Assembly: GCA_016713535.1 (NCBI GenBank)
Contig: JADJOY010000025.1
Coordinates: forward strand, 1 to 64,000
Length of the DNA stretch: 64,000 nucleotides
DNA from: JADJOY01 sp016713535 [NCBI: Deltaproteobacteria bacterium]
GTDB taxonomy: Bacteria; JADJOY01
Direction: 5' to 3'
Made by a program: the position numbers and the translations under genes. Shown piece after piece: positions 8,022 through 18,429 of this stretch (its first letter is position 1; every line of letters begins with the position of its first letter). Under the pieces are notes generated by a model. It saw only the letters and a program-made list of their open reading frames with translations, was not told the origin of the DNA and searched no databases.

Positions 8022-9177
8022 ATGCCCCGTCCCCCCATCGCCAAGAGCCGGAGCAAGCGCAGCGCAGCGCGCACCAAGCCGACCTCCGCGGCGAAGCCGG
8101 CGGGCTCCCGGCCGCGGCGCGACGCCGCCGCACCGCTCACGGCGAGCCGCAAGGACAGCCACATCGAGATCGTCCTCCACGAGGACGTCGCCCACAAGAC
8201 GGTCGCGAACGGCTTCGAGCGCTACCGGTTCGACCACGAGGCGCTCCCCGAGATGGACCTCGCGGACGTCGACCTCGGGATCGAGCTGCTCGGCAAAAGC
8301 GCCTCGCGGCACCGCTCGTGATCGGCGCCATGACCGGCGGCACCGAGCGCAGCCACCGGATCAACCGCCACCTCGCCGAGGCGGCGCAGGCGCGGGGCGT
8401 GGCGCTCGCGCTGGGCTCGGCCCGCACCGTGCTCGAGGATCCGGCCCGCGCCCGTACCTACGGGGTGCGCGACGTGGCGCCCGACGTGCTGCTCTTCGCC
8501 AACCTCGGCGCGGTCCAGCTTCGCCTCGGCGTGACGCCCGACGACTGCCGGCGGCTCGTCGACCTGCTCCAGGCGGACGCGCTCTTCCTCCACCTGAACC
8601 CGCTCCAGGAGGTGGTCCAGCCCGAGGGCGACACCACCTTCGGCGGGCTGGTGGAGCGCATCGCGGCGGTGGCCCGCGCGCTCGCGCCGACACCGGTGCT
8701 CGTCAAGGAGGTGGGCGCCGGCATCTCCGCCGCCACCGCGGCGCTGCTGCGCGACACCGGCATCGCCGGAATCGAGGTGGCGGGCGCGGGCGGCACCTCG
8801 TGGGCGCTGATCGAGAGCCATCGCGGCGGCAACGCCGGCAAGGCCCGGCTCGGGCGCGTGTTCGCCGACTGGGGGATCCCCACCGCCGAGAGCATCCAGC
8901 AGGTCCGCGAGAGCTGGACCGACGGCGTGGTGATCGCCTCGGGCGGGATCCGCGACGGCATCGAGTCGGCGAAGGCGCTGGCGCTCGGCGCCACCGCCGT
9001 GGCCTCGGCGTTCCCGTTCCTCGCCGGCGCCGAGCGCTCGGCCGAGGCGGTGGCCGAGCGCATCGGCCTCTTCGTCGACGAGCTTCGCACCGCGTGTTTC
9101 CTCACCCGCTCGCGCACCGTCGCGGAGCTTCGCCACGCGCGGCTGCGGCGGGTCGAGCCCACCTTCCGGGTCCAGCC

Positions 9178-9181
<4 letters not shown>
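8022..9181 (+). CDS. fni: Isopentenyl-diphosphate isomerase type 2, frameshifted
   Basis: Type 2 IDI is an FMN- and NADPH-dependent isomerase interconverting IPP and DMAPP. The frame starts at the ATG at 8022 with an unusual basic, Ala-rich leader of about 45 residues before KDSHIEIVL. Family motifs follow in a second frame: APLVIGAMTGG, ALGSARTVLED, LFANLGAVQL, FLHLNPLQE, VLVKEVGAGIS and VAGAGGTSW. The frames meet at an AAAA run (8295-8298). A fifth A would read LGKKRLAAPLVIGAMTGG, the usual family sequence, so one base is probably missing. The stop overlaps the ATG of hmgR (ATGA), marking the head of the mevalonate operon. Confidence 0.88.
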
Positions 9182-10481
<1,300 letters not shown>

Positions 10482-10485
<4 letters not shown>

Positions 10486-11414
10486 TCGGGCGCGGACGCG
10501 CGCCCGGCAAGGTGATCCTCGCGGGCGAGCACTTCGTCGTCCACGGAGGACCGGCGATCGCGCTGCCGGTGCGCGCGGTCCGCAAGGAGATCGAGATCGA
10601 CGCCCGCCTCGATCCCTACGACCACACCCTCGAGCTGCGCATCATGGATGCGTTTCCAGAGCACGACACGCTTCGCGAGATGCTGGTCACGCTGCTCGGG
10701 GCGCTCGTGATCCCGACCACGGGCGAGATCCGCATCACGGTCCGCTCCGACCTCACGCCCGGGGCGCACCTGGGCTCGAGCGCGGCGCTGGCGGTGGCGC
10801 TGGTGCGCGCGGTGCTCGACTTCCGCGGCCTCGAGTACCCCGACGACGAAGTCGCGCGGCTCGCGTTCGAGCTCGAGCGCATCGTCCACAAGAACCCGTC
10901 GGGGATCGACAACACCGTGATCGCCCTCGACCGGCCGATCTGGTTCCGCAAGGGACACACGCCCGAGCCGATCGCGTGCGGCCTCGACGCCACGTTGCTG
11001 CTCGCTGACACCGGTGTCGCGTCGAGCACCGCCGAGGTGGTGGCGCGCGTGGGCGACTTCCGTCGCGAGAACGCCGAGCGCTTCGCCCGCCTCATCGCCG
11101 AGGCGGAGGCCGTCACCACCCGGCTCCGCGCGGCGCTCGCCACCGGCGACGCCCGCGGCGCCGGCGAGTGCCTCGACCACAACCAGGCGCTGCTGGCCGA
11201 GGTCGGCACCAGCTCGCCCGAGCTCGAGAGCCTCATCGCGGCCGCGCGCGCCGCAGGCGCCCTCGGCGCCAAGCTCACCGGCGGAGGCGGCGGCGGCAAC
11301 GCCATCGCGCTCGCCGCACCGGAGGCGGCCGCACGCGTCAAGAGCGCGCTCGTCGCCGCGGGCGCCCGCGGCCTCCTCGAGGTGCCGCTCGCCGACTTCG
11401 CGGGGTCCCGCTGA
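10482..11414 (+). CDS. Mevalonate kinase (GHMP family)
   Basis: 310 residues from a GTG at 10482 that overlaps the hmgR stop (GTGA). GHMP motifs: APGKVILAGEH (7-17), the ATP loop PGAHLGSSAALAVAL (93-107) and the C-terminal glycine loop KLTGGGGGGN (264-273). HKNPSGIDN places the probable catalytic Asp143. It phosphorylates mevalonate at position 5. The assignment as mevalonate rather than phosphomevalonate kinase rests on the HFVVHGGPAIALPV segment and on the separate phosphomevalonate-type kinase at 17236. Confidence 0.9.
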
Positions 11415-11416
11415 CG

Positions 11417-12412
11417 ATGGAAGCGCTGGCCGTCGCGCACCCCAACATCGCGCTCGTGAAGTACTGGGGAAAGCGCGACTCGGCGCTCAACCTGCCGCGC
11501 GAGGGGAGCCTGTCGCTCACGCTCGCGGGGATGGAATCGGTGACCCACGTCGCGTTCGACGGCGCGTTCGCCGCCGACGAGCTGGTCCTCGGCGGCAATC
11601 CCGCTCCCGAGGCGTCGCTGCGCAAGGCGCGGCGCATCCTCGACGAGGTGCGGCGCCGCGCCGGCGGCCGCCTTGCCGCGCTCCACGCCCGCGTCGAGAG
11701 CCGCAACGACTTCCCGACCGGCGCCGGGCTCGCGTCGAGCGCGAGCGGCTTCGCCGCGCTCGCGTGCGCGGCCGCGGGCGCCGCAGGGCTCGACCTCTCG
11801 CCCGCCGAGCTCTCGGTGCTCGCGCGCCTCGGCTCGGGCTCGGCGTGCCGCTCGGTGCTCGGTGGCTTCGTCGAGTGGAAGCGCGGCGAGCGCGCGGACG
11901 GCACCGATTCGCACGCCATCGCGGTCGCCCCGCGCGATCACTGGGACGTCGTGATGCTGGTGGCCGTGGTCGCCGAGGGGCCGAAGGGCGTGTCGTCGAC
12001 CGAGGGGATGGAGCGCACCCGCCGCACCTCCCCCTACTACGAGCCGTTCCTGGGCTCGATCCCCGCCGACCTCGACGCCGCGCGCGCCGCCGTGGTGGCG
12101 CGCGACCTCGACGCGCTGGGCGTGGTGATGGAGCGCAACTGCCTGCGCATGCACGCCGCGATGCTCGCGGCGGAGCCCGCGCTGATCTACCTGCGGGGCG
12201 GGTCGCTCGCGGTGATCGAGCGGGTCGGGCAGCTCCGCTCCGCGGGCGCGCGCGCCTACTTCACCATCGACGCCGGTCCCAACGTGAAGGTGCTGTGCGA
12301 GCGCGCCGGGGCGGACGCGGTGGAGAGCGCGCTCGCGGCCGTCCCCGGCGTGGCGCGCGTCATCCGCGCGCTACCGGGCGGCGGCGCGCGCGTGGTCGAC
12401 CCCCTCGCGTGA
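11417..12412 (+). CDS. mvaD: Diphosphomevalonate decarboxylase
   Basis: 331 residues, starting two bases after the mvk stop. It converts diphosphomevalonate to IPP with ATP. Diagnostic motifs: NIALVKYWGKRD (10-21), NDFPTGAGLASSASGFAAL (97-115) with the ATP-binding serines, and YFTIDAGPNVK with the probable catalytic Asp285. Length is typical. It closes the tightly packed fni-hmgR-mvk-mvaD string. The following gene is on the other strand 20 bases away, so this is the operon end; no obvious terminator is seen. Confidence 0.95.
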   Translation: MEALAVAHPNIALVKYWGKRDSALNLPREGSLSLTLAGMESVTHVAFDGAFAADELVLGGNPAPEASLRKARRILDEVRRRAGGRLAALHARVESRNDFPTGAGLASSASGFAALACAAAGAAGLDLSPAELSVLARLGSGSACRSVLGGFVEWKRGERADGTDSHAIAVAPRDHWDVVMLVAVVAEGPKGVSSTEGMERTRRTSPYYEPFLGSIPADLDAARAAVVARDLDALGVVMERNCLRMHAAMLAAEPALIYLRGGSLAVIERVGQLRSAGARAYFTIDAGPNVKVLCERAGADAVESALAAVPGVARVIRALPGGGARVVDPLA

Positions 12413-12432
12413 GCGCCGCGAGAGACCTTCGA

Positions 12433-12642
12433 TCAGGGGTCGAGCGTGAACCCGACCTTGAGCGTGACCTGATAGTGAGCGACCGCGCCGTCCCGGATGT
12501 CGCCGCGCGTCTCGATCACCTCGAACCAGCGCATGTTGCGTACCGACTGGCCCGCCTTGGTGATGGCCCCCTGGATGGCGTCCTCGATCGACTTCGTGGA
12601 CGAGCCGACCAGCTCGATCTTCTTGTAGACGTGCTCACTCAT
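12433..12642 (-). CDS. Dodecin
   Basis: 69 residues from the ATG at 12640-12642. The sequence has the dodecin pattern: a first strand VYKKIELVGSS, a single helix SIEDAIQGAITKA, then MRWFEVIETRGDI with the flavin-stacking Trp and a C-terminal strand HYQVTLKVGF. Dodecins assemble as dodecamers that bind and buffer flavins. It lies next to a predicted flavoprotein (12732) and the FMN-dependent fni, a plausible but unproven link. Confidence 0.93.
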   Translation of the reverse strand: MSEHVYKKIELVGSSTKSIEDAIQGAITKAGQSVRNMRWFEVIETRGDIRDGAVAHYQVTLKVGFTLDP

Positions 12643-12731
12643 CGTTTGCTCCCCATGGACGAATCCGCGTCCACCGCCGAGCATACCCGCCAGCCTCGCC
12701 GCACCGGCGGCGCGCCCTCCCGAGGACCTTC

Positions 12732-14069
12732 ATGACCGACCGCTCGTCGCTTCACGCCCACGAGGTCCAGGCCATCGCCGAGCGCATCCGGACGCTCGCG
12801 GCGAACGGCGAGCGCGCCCACATCGAGAAGGGTGGCGTGCACCACTTCGTGCCCCTGCCCAAGGACCCGCGCTTCGCCGGACGCACCGTGGACGTGTCGT
12901 CGCTGAACCGGGTGCTCGAGATCGACGTCGAGAAGCGGCTCGCCGTCGCCGAGCCCGGTGTCACCTTCGCCGAGCTCGCGCGCGCCACGCTCGCCCACGG
13001 GCTCTTGCCGATCGTGGTGCCCGAGCTCGAGGGCATCACGGTGGGCGGCGCGATCGCCGGCTGCAGCGTCGAGTCGATGTCCTACCGCCACGGCGGCTTC
13101 CACGACACCAGCCTCGAGTACGAGATCGTGTCCGGCGCGGGCGAGGTGCTCACGTGCTCCCGCGAGCAGAACCCGCTCGCGTTCGAGATGATCCATGGCT
13201 CGTACGGCACGCTCGGGGTGCTGACGCGCGCCACCTTCCGCCTCGTGCCGGCCAAGCCGTACGTGCACATGACGTACGTGCGGCACACGAGCTTCGCGGA
13301 CTTCGAGCGCGAGCTGCGGGCCCACTGCGCACAGGGCGACTACGACTTCATCGACGCCATCATCCACAGCCGCGACGCGCTGGTGCTGTGCCTCGGACGC
13401 TTCGCCGACACCCCGCCCTACACGTCGAGCTACCGACACCTCGAGATCTTCTACAAGAGCACGCTCGCGCGCCGCGAGGACTACCTCACCACCGAGGACT
13501 ACTGCTTCCGCTACGACACCGAGTGCCACTGGCTCACCGCCACGTTCCCACCGCTCGAGTGGAAGCCGGTGCGGTGGCTGCTCGGCAAGCGCCTGCTCGG
13601 CTCGACCAACCTGATCCGCGCCTCCGGCACGCTCGCGCCGCTCCTCGCCCTCAAGCGGCGTCCGGACGTGGTGTGCGACGTGTTCATCCCCGCGCGCCGC
13701 TTCGGCGAGTTCTGGGAGTGGTATTCGCGCGACTTCGACTTCTTCCCGCTGTGGGTCGTGCCCTACCGGGTGCCCGCGATGTACCCGTGGATCGGCCCCG
13801 AGCACGCCGCGCGCATGCACGACGAGCTCTTCATCGACTGCGCGATCTACGGCAAGCCCAACGGCGATCCCTCGGTGGACTGGTCGGAGCGTCTCGAGGA
13901 GAAGACCTACGAGCTCGGCGGCATCAAGACGCTCATCTCGCGCAATCACTACAGCGAGGAGCGGTTCTGGTCGATCTACCACCGCGCCAACTACGACGCG
14001 GTCAAGCGCCAGCTCGACCCACGCGGCGTCTTCCCCGGGCTCTACGAGAAGCTCCACAAGGTGGGCTGA
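12732..14069 (+). CDS. FAD-linked oxidoreductase, DHCR24/DWF1-like
   Basis: 445 residues. The N-terminal half is a PCMH/VAO-type FAD domain: KGGVHHFVP, AVAEPGVTFAELA, PELEGITVGGAIAGCSVES and IHGSYGTLGVLTRATFRLVP. The C-terminal half ends NHYSEERFWSIYHRANY and GVFPGLYEKLHKV, the same layout as eukaryotic delta24-sterol reductases (DHCR24, DWF1). No membrane anchor is visible. Bacterial homologues are mostly uncharacterised. Its place between mvaD and the phosphomevalonate kinase suggests reduction or oxidation of an isoprenoid, possibly a polyprenyl or sterol-like double bond; this is inference. Confidence 0.8.
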   Translation: MTDRSSLHAHEVQAIAERIRTLAANGERAHIEKGGVHHFVPLPKDPRFAGRTVDVSSLNRVLEIDVEKRLAVAEPGVTFAELARATLAHGLLPIVVPELEGITVGGAIAGCSVESMSYRHGGFHDTSLEYEIVSGAGEVLTCSREQNPLAFEMIHGSYGTLGVLTRATFRLVPAKPYVHMTYVRHTSFADFERELRAHCAQGDYDFIDAIIHSRDALVLCLGRFADTPPYTSSYRHLEIFYKSTLARREDYLTTEDYCFRYDTECHWLTATFPPLEWKPVRWLLGKRLLGSTNLIRASGTLAPLLALKRRPDVVCDVFIPARRFGEFWEWYSRDFDFFPLWVVPYRVPAMYPWIGPEHAARMHDELFIDCAIYGKPNGDPSVDWSERLEEKTYELGGIKTLISRNHYSEERFWSIYHRANYDAVKRQLDPRGVFPGLYEKLHKVG

Positions 14070-14121
14070 CGGCGCGGATCGTCGCGGATCGGACTTCGCC
14101 GCTCAATTCGGCGCCGCGCGG

Positions 14122-14838
14122 TCAGCCGCAACATCCCGCGCGCGCCGGTCTCGAGAGCGCGTCGAGACCGAGGCGCGCGAGGTGATCGCGCGCCCAGCCC
14201 GGGTCGATGCGGAGCTTCGGAAAGGCGCTGGTGCGAAGGTGCCAGCCGCACTCGGCGGCGCGCTCGTACACGACGTCGTGCACCATGACGGTGTGCTCGC
14301 CGTACTCCAGGAAGCACGTGTGGATGCGCTGCTCGTCGCTGCGCACCGGGAGAAAGCGCGCGGTTCCAGTGAGCGCGCTCGTGAACAGGTCGCGGAAGGT
14401 CGCGACGAACAGGCCCCCCGGCGCGAGCCCTCCCGCCACCATGTCGAGGAGCGCCTCCACGGCAGCGTGACTCTCGAGGTGGGTGAGGGTGTCCCCCATG
14501 CACACGATCACGTCGGCGGGGCCGCCAACGCGCGCGCGGAACGCCAGCAGGTCACCGAGCTCGATCCGTACCGGCAGCCCGTCCGCGCGCCGCGCGAGCA
14601 CGTCGAGGAGCTCGCGACAGCCGTCGATCGCGAGCACCGAATAGCCGAGCTCCGCGAGCGGGATCGAGTGCACGCCGGGCCCCGCGCCGAGGTCGACGGC
14701 GACACGGCCCGATCCGCGCCGGAGTCCGAGCGCGCTCAGCTCCTCGCGCGCGCCGGCGAGCGCCTGCTCGAGGTCACCGAGCATCCACACGTAGAAGCCG
14801 CCGAGGAGCTCGTCGTAGTGCTCGCGAACGCTGGCCAT
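14122..14838 (-). CDS. Class I SAM-dependent methyltransferase
   Basis: 238 residues from the ATG at 14836-14838, which has GGAGGAG just upstream; the GTG at 14859 has no such site. The Rossmann fold is clear: motif I VAVDLGAGPGVHSIPLAE, acidic loop VLAIDGCRELLDVLA, then DVIVCMGDTLTHLES and GGLAPGGLFVATFRD. The tail ends in RAGCCG. Substrate is not evident. It is convergent with the DHCR24-like gene, so a role in modifying an isoprenoid is possible but not shown. Confidence 0.88.
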   Translation of the reverse strand: MASVREHYDELLGGFYVWMLGDLEQALAGAREELSALGLRRGSGRVAVDLGAGPGVHSIPLAELGYSVLAIDGCRELLDVLARRADGLPVRIELGDLLAFRARVGGPADVIVCMGDTLTHLESHAAVEALLDMVAGGLAPGGLFVATFRDLFTSALTGTARFLPVRSDEQRIHTCFLEYGEHTVMVHDVVYERAAECGWHLRTSAFPKLRIDPGWARDHLARLGLDALSRPARAGCCG

Positions 14839-14928
14839 GCGCCTCTCCTCCCGCGCCACCGGACGGGCGGCGCGGCCGAGGATAGCCGCGTGGGGCGCGG
14901 GCCACGAAGCAGGTGGGACCGCCAGCGC

Positions 14929-15948
14929 TCACAGCCCGTCGCTGCGCAGGTGGAGGAAGCCCGCGAAGCGGTGCTCGGTGTCGGCGAGGCGGGCGGAGGC
15001 CGCGGCGTCGCCCTCGAGCGCCATGCGCAGGAAGTCCACGGTCAGCTCGTTCAGCGCCTCGTAGGGATCGAGCCCCACGCGGTAGGGCGGGTGGCACTCG
15101 GCGGTGTCGGCGATGGTGCACCAGTTCGATGCCGGCGCGAGGTGGCTCGCGCCCTCGAAGCTCGCCAGCACCTTGGGGGACGCCGCGTCGCGATGGTCGG
15201 CCTCCTGATTGGGCGGCGGGGTGACCGTGTCGCGCGTCCCCGACACCATGAGCGTCGCCGGCGCGCTCGCCAGCGGCGCCTTGAAGAGCGGCGCGTCGAG
15301 CGCCACCACCGCCTTCACGCGCGCGTCGCGGGGTACCGCGTTCTTGGCGTGACCCGCGCCGATGGCCAGCACCGCATAGCCTCCCAGGCTGTGACCGACG
15401 GCGGCGACGCGCTCGAAGTCGGCGTGCTCGCCCACCAGCGGATCGACCGGCAGCAGGTCGAGCAGGAACGAGAGATCGAGCGGCTGATCGGTGAGCGCGG
15501 GTGTGAGGCGCGACGGCGCGAAGTCGAAGAAGGTCGTGCCCGGATGATCGGGCGCGACCACCACGAACCCCTCGCTCGCGAGGCGCGCGCACAGGAAGTA
15601 CGACTGCAGGCGGATGCTCTGCATCGCGTGCGAGAAGAGCACGAGCGGAAAGCGCCCGTCGGCCGGCGGGGCACCGCGGAAGGTGTGCGCGTCGAGGTGG
15701 AGCGGCGTCTCGGGTGTGCCGCCTTCGGTGGCGGGATACCAGACCTCGGTGAGCAAGCTGCGGCCGCGCGCGGCATCGACGAACGTGAGCGTCTCGACGC
15801 CGACGGTGTAGGGGCCGGCGTGGCCGAGGTCGAAGAGCGGCACGGGGGACGCCGGATCGCAGGCGAACGCAAACGCGACGGCGACCCACGGAACCAGCCG
15901 CGCCGGACGCGGGCGCTGGGGCACCGGATTGCAGCGAGCGGTGAGCAT
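14929..15948 (-). CDS. Lipoprotein alpha/beta hydrolase (PAF-acetylhydrolase/dienelactone-hydrolase type)
   Basis: 339 residues from the ATG at 15946-15948, chosen because it gives a signal sequence with lipobox FAFAC near residue 29. The mature part has strand FPLVLFSHAMQSI, the nucleophile elbow AAVGHSLGGYAVLA, an Asp strand VSGTRDTVTPP and a His in EGASHLAP, giving a Ser-Asp-His triad. The opening TVGVETLTFVDAARGR and EVWYPATEGG resembles PAF-acetylhydrolase-like predicted dienelactone hydrolases. Probably a periplasmic or surface esterase of unknown substrate. Confidence 0.82.
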   Translation of the reverse strand: MLTARCNPVPQRPRPARLVPWVAVAFAFACDPASPVPLFDLGHAGPYTVGVETLTFVDAARGRSLLTEVWYPATEGGTPETPLHLDAHTFRGAPPADGRFPLVLFSHAMQSIRLQSYFLCARLASEGFVVVAPDHPGTTFFDFAPSRLTPALTDQPLDLSFLLDLLPVDPLVGEHADFERVAAVGHSLGGYAVLAIGAGHAKNAVPRDARVKAVVALDAPLFKAPLASAPATLMVSGTRDTVTPPPNQEADHRDAASPKVLASFEGASHLAPASNWCTIADTAECHPPYRVGLDPYEALNELTVDFLRMALEGDAAASARLADTEHRFAGFLHLRSDGL

Positions 15949-16158
15949 GGCGATCTCCGGGACGGAGTGCGCCCTCCACGGGAGCGCCCCCGGGGCGCCG
16001 CTCCGGCGGGCGGGTCTTCTCGCTCGAGCAAGATCGACACCGCGCACGCCGCGCGGGCCGGAACGCCCGCTGACCGCCCGTGGGGCCGATCGAGACGCTC
16101 TCGTCGCGCGCGCGCACCGCTTCCGAGCGTCGGCCCGTGCAACCGCGCGTTGGCGGTC

Positions 16159-17040
16159 CTACAAAGCGCCGTACGATCCGTGATCCTCGAGCAGCTCGCT
16201 CACCCGCGCGTCCGCCTCGGCATGGCCGAGCCCGCGGTGGAACATGAGCATGTCGGTGGCCAGCACGCGCTCACCGCGGTGAACGAGCGCGACCGCGTAG
16301 CGCTCGATCGCCCGCTCGTCGCCGGTGGCGACCAGATCGCCGCCGCGTAGCCGTTGCGAGACCCGTGCCTCGCGCCTCACCTGCTCGCCCAGCTGTCCGA
16401 GCAGCCGCGGTCCACGCCACTCGACCCAGATCTCGTCGGGCGCCGGAACGTGGACCGGTACGTCGTGCGAGAACCGCAGGCGATCGCGCGCGCCAGCGCG
16501 CGACGCGACCTCGCGGATCTCACAGGCGACCCGCTCCGCGAGCGCCCTGCTGTCCACATCCTGCTTCAGCGTCAGCACCACGAACGCGCGATAGCGCCGC
16601 GCGGTGCGCGCGCGTAGCGGCACCTCGAGCTGCTCGCGCACCTCGCGGACCGAGCGGATCGCGTCGAACGGCACGAAGGCGGTGGTCGCGTCCTCGGGCG
16701 GGAGCCGCCAGTTGAGGTACGAGCGGGCATTCAGCCACACCCCCGACCGGCTGACCGCGGCCACCCAGTTGCCTGGCTTCAGCGCCCCCCTCACCTGCTC
16801 CAGCGCCGCCGCCGCGACCAGGCCGCAGGCCAGCAAGCCGAGGCCCCCGAAGGAGACCAGGACCACCCAGCCGAGCGGGCTCACCCACACGCGCGGCGAG
16901 GCGAGCTGCCACGCCCCGAGGCCGGGCGCGGCAACGAAGGCCACCAGCACGAGCACGGCGCCGAGCGGCCGGTGGCCGAAGCGACGCCACCACGGCACCG
17001 AGAGGGCGTGCGAGGCGGGGTGGAGGGCGATGGGCCGCAT
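16159..17040 (-). CDS. Membrane protein of unknown function
   Basis: 293 residues from the ATG at 17038-17040. Two hydrophobic helices near the N-terminus (LGAVLVLVAFVAAPGLGAW and WVVLVSFGGLGLLACGLVAA) precede a soluble part of about 200 residues. That part contains GNWVAAVSRSGVWLNARSYL and a charged helix REVREQLEVPL. I recognise no family. It lies between the lipoprotein hydrolase and the divergent phosphomevalonate kinase. Confidence 0.65.
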   Translation of the reverse strand: MRPIALHPASHALSVPWWRRFGHRPLGAVLVLVAFVAAPGLGAWQLASPRVWVSPLGWVVLVSFGGLGLLACGLVAAAALEQVRGALKPGNWVAAVSRSGVWLNARSYLNWRLPPEDATTAFVPFDAIRSVREVREQLEVPLRARTARRYRAFVVLTLKQDVDSRALAERVACEIREVASRAGARDRLRFSHDVPVHVPAPDEIWVEWRGPRLLGQLGEQVRREARVSQRLRGGDLVATGDERAIERYAVALVHRGERVLATDMLMFHRGLGHAEADARVSELLEDHGSYGAL

Positions 17041-17235
17041 GCGATGGCGCCGTGACAGGAACACCCACCGCGGGGCGGGCGGTCATTATCCGACGGGCGC
17101 CCGCGCCCGAGAACGAGGCGAGCGCCCGCCGCCGACGCCGGGCTCCGGCGAGCTCGGCGCCGGGCGCGGGCGGCGCACGACGGTGGTGCAGTTGATCGCG
17201 TATCGTTCGGCGGCCGCCAGCTCGGCTGCTCCGCC

Positions 17236-18354
17236 ATGACGCCGTCCACGATCGTCGCCCGCGCCCCCGGGAAGCTCATGCTCCTCGGCGAATACGCGGT
17301 CCTCGAGCCGGGGTGCGAGGCGCTGGTGGTGGCGGTCGATCGCTTCGTTCGAGTCCGGATCGAGCCCGCGGCGGCTCCCGTCCTCGACTGCCCCGACCTC
17401 GGCATCGTGGCGCTCGACGGCGAGCTGCGCGACGGCGCGATCCACTGGCGGGGCGGGGACGATCCCGCGCTCGCGCGAAAGCTCGCGTTCGTCGATCAGA
17501 CGCTCGCGCTGGTCCTGGCGGCGGCACGCCGGCGCGGCGCGGAGCCACCACCGTTCGCGCTCACCGTCGAGAGCGAGCTCGGCGCGGGGCCCGACAAGGC
17601 GGGGCTGGGCAGCAGCGCATCGGTCGCGACCGCGGTGGCCGGGGCCGCGCTCGCGTGGTGTGGCGGAGCGGCCGGGTCCGGCGCGACGGGGCTCTCCTCG
17701 AGGGCCATCTTCCAGGTCGCGGCGCTCGCCCACTACCTGGCGCAGGGCCGGAAGGGCAGCGGCGCGGACGTGGCCGCCGCGGTCACCGGCGGCGTCGTGG
17801 CGTACCGCAACCCGGGCTTCGACGAGGTGCTCGCCGCGGGCGACGCCGTCGCGGCGCTCGCGAAGCCGTGGCCACGCCTCGCGCTCACTCCCCTTCCGTG
17901 GCCCGAGGGCCACGTCGTGGTCGCGGGCGCGACCGGCGCCGGTGCCTCGACCACCGGGCTCATCGCGCGCGTCGACGCGCTCCACGGCGAAGCGGCCGCG
18001 CGCTACGCGGCGCTCCGCGAGGCGCTCGGCGCGCTGGCCCACGACGCCGCGGCGGAGCCGAGCGCCCCGGGCTGGGGCCGCGCGATGGAGGCGCACCAGC
18101 GCGCGCTCGAGCGCTTCGAGTCCGCGTGCAGCGGCGGCATCGGCATCGTCACGCCCGCGATCGAGCGGCTGATCGCGATCGCGCGCGCGCGCGGCGCACC
18201 CGCCAAGATCTCCGGTGCGGGCGGCGGCGACTCGGTGATCGCGCTCGTACCACGCGCCGACGCACCGCGGCTGGAGGAGACCTGGCGCGGCGCGGGGGCG
18301 GCGGTGTTCACGATCGACGGCCCGGTGGCTGGCGTCACGATCACCCGGGAGTGA
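17236..18354 (+). CDS. Phosphomevalonate kinase-like GHMP kinase
   Basis: 372 residues. GHMP motifs: ARAPGKLMLLGEYAVLE (9-25), KAGLGSSASVATAV (121-134) and AKISGAGGGDSVIAL near residue 325. The segment QGRKGSGADVAAAVTGGVV is characteristic of phosphomevalonate kinases of the ERG8/bacterial type. It would turn mevalonate-5-phosphate into the diphosphate used by MvaD, so with the 8-12.4 kb genes the window encodes every step from HMG-CoA to IPP/DMAPP. It stands 4.8 kb from the main string with its own upstream region, and is convergent with the ABC exporter. Confidence 0.87.
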   Translation: MTPSTIVARAPGKLMLLGEYAVLEPGCEALVVAVDRFVRVRIEPAAAPVLDCPDLGIVALDGELRDGAIHWRGGDDPALARKLAFVDQTLALVLAAARRRGAEPPPFALTVESELGAGPDKAGLGSSASVATAVAGAALAWCGGAAGSGATGLSSRAIFQVAALAHYLAQGRKGSGADVAAAVTGGVVAYRNPGFDEVLAAGDAVAALAKPWPRLALTPLPWPEGHVVVAGATGAGASTTGLIARVDALHGEAAARYAALREALGALAHDAAAEPSAPGWGRAMEAHQRALERFESACSGGIGIVTPAIERLIAIARARGAPAKISGAGGGDSVIALVPRADAPRLEETWRGAGAAVFTIDGPVAGVTITRE

Positions 18355-18429
18355 TCGCGCGCGGCGGCGCGTCGCCGGCGCCGGAGCTTCCGTAGCGCTC
18401 GTATCGCCGGCGAGCCGGCTGGCCGGCCG

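Noticed and set aside
8289-8305. Programmed frameshift in fni
   Set aside because: No slippery heptamer with a downstream pseudoknot or internal Shine-Dalgarno site could be made out, and other genes here break at homopolymers too; a read error is simpler.
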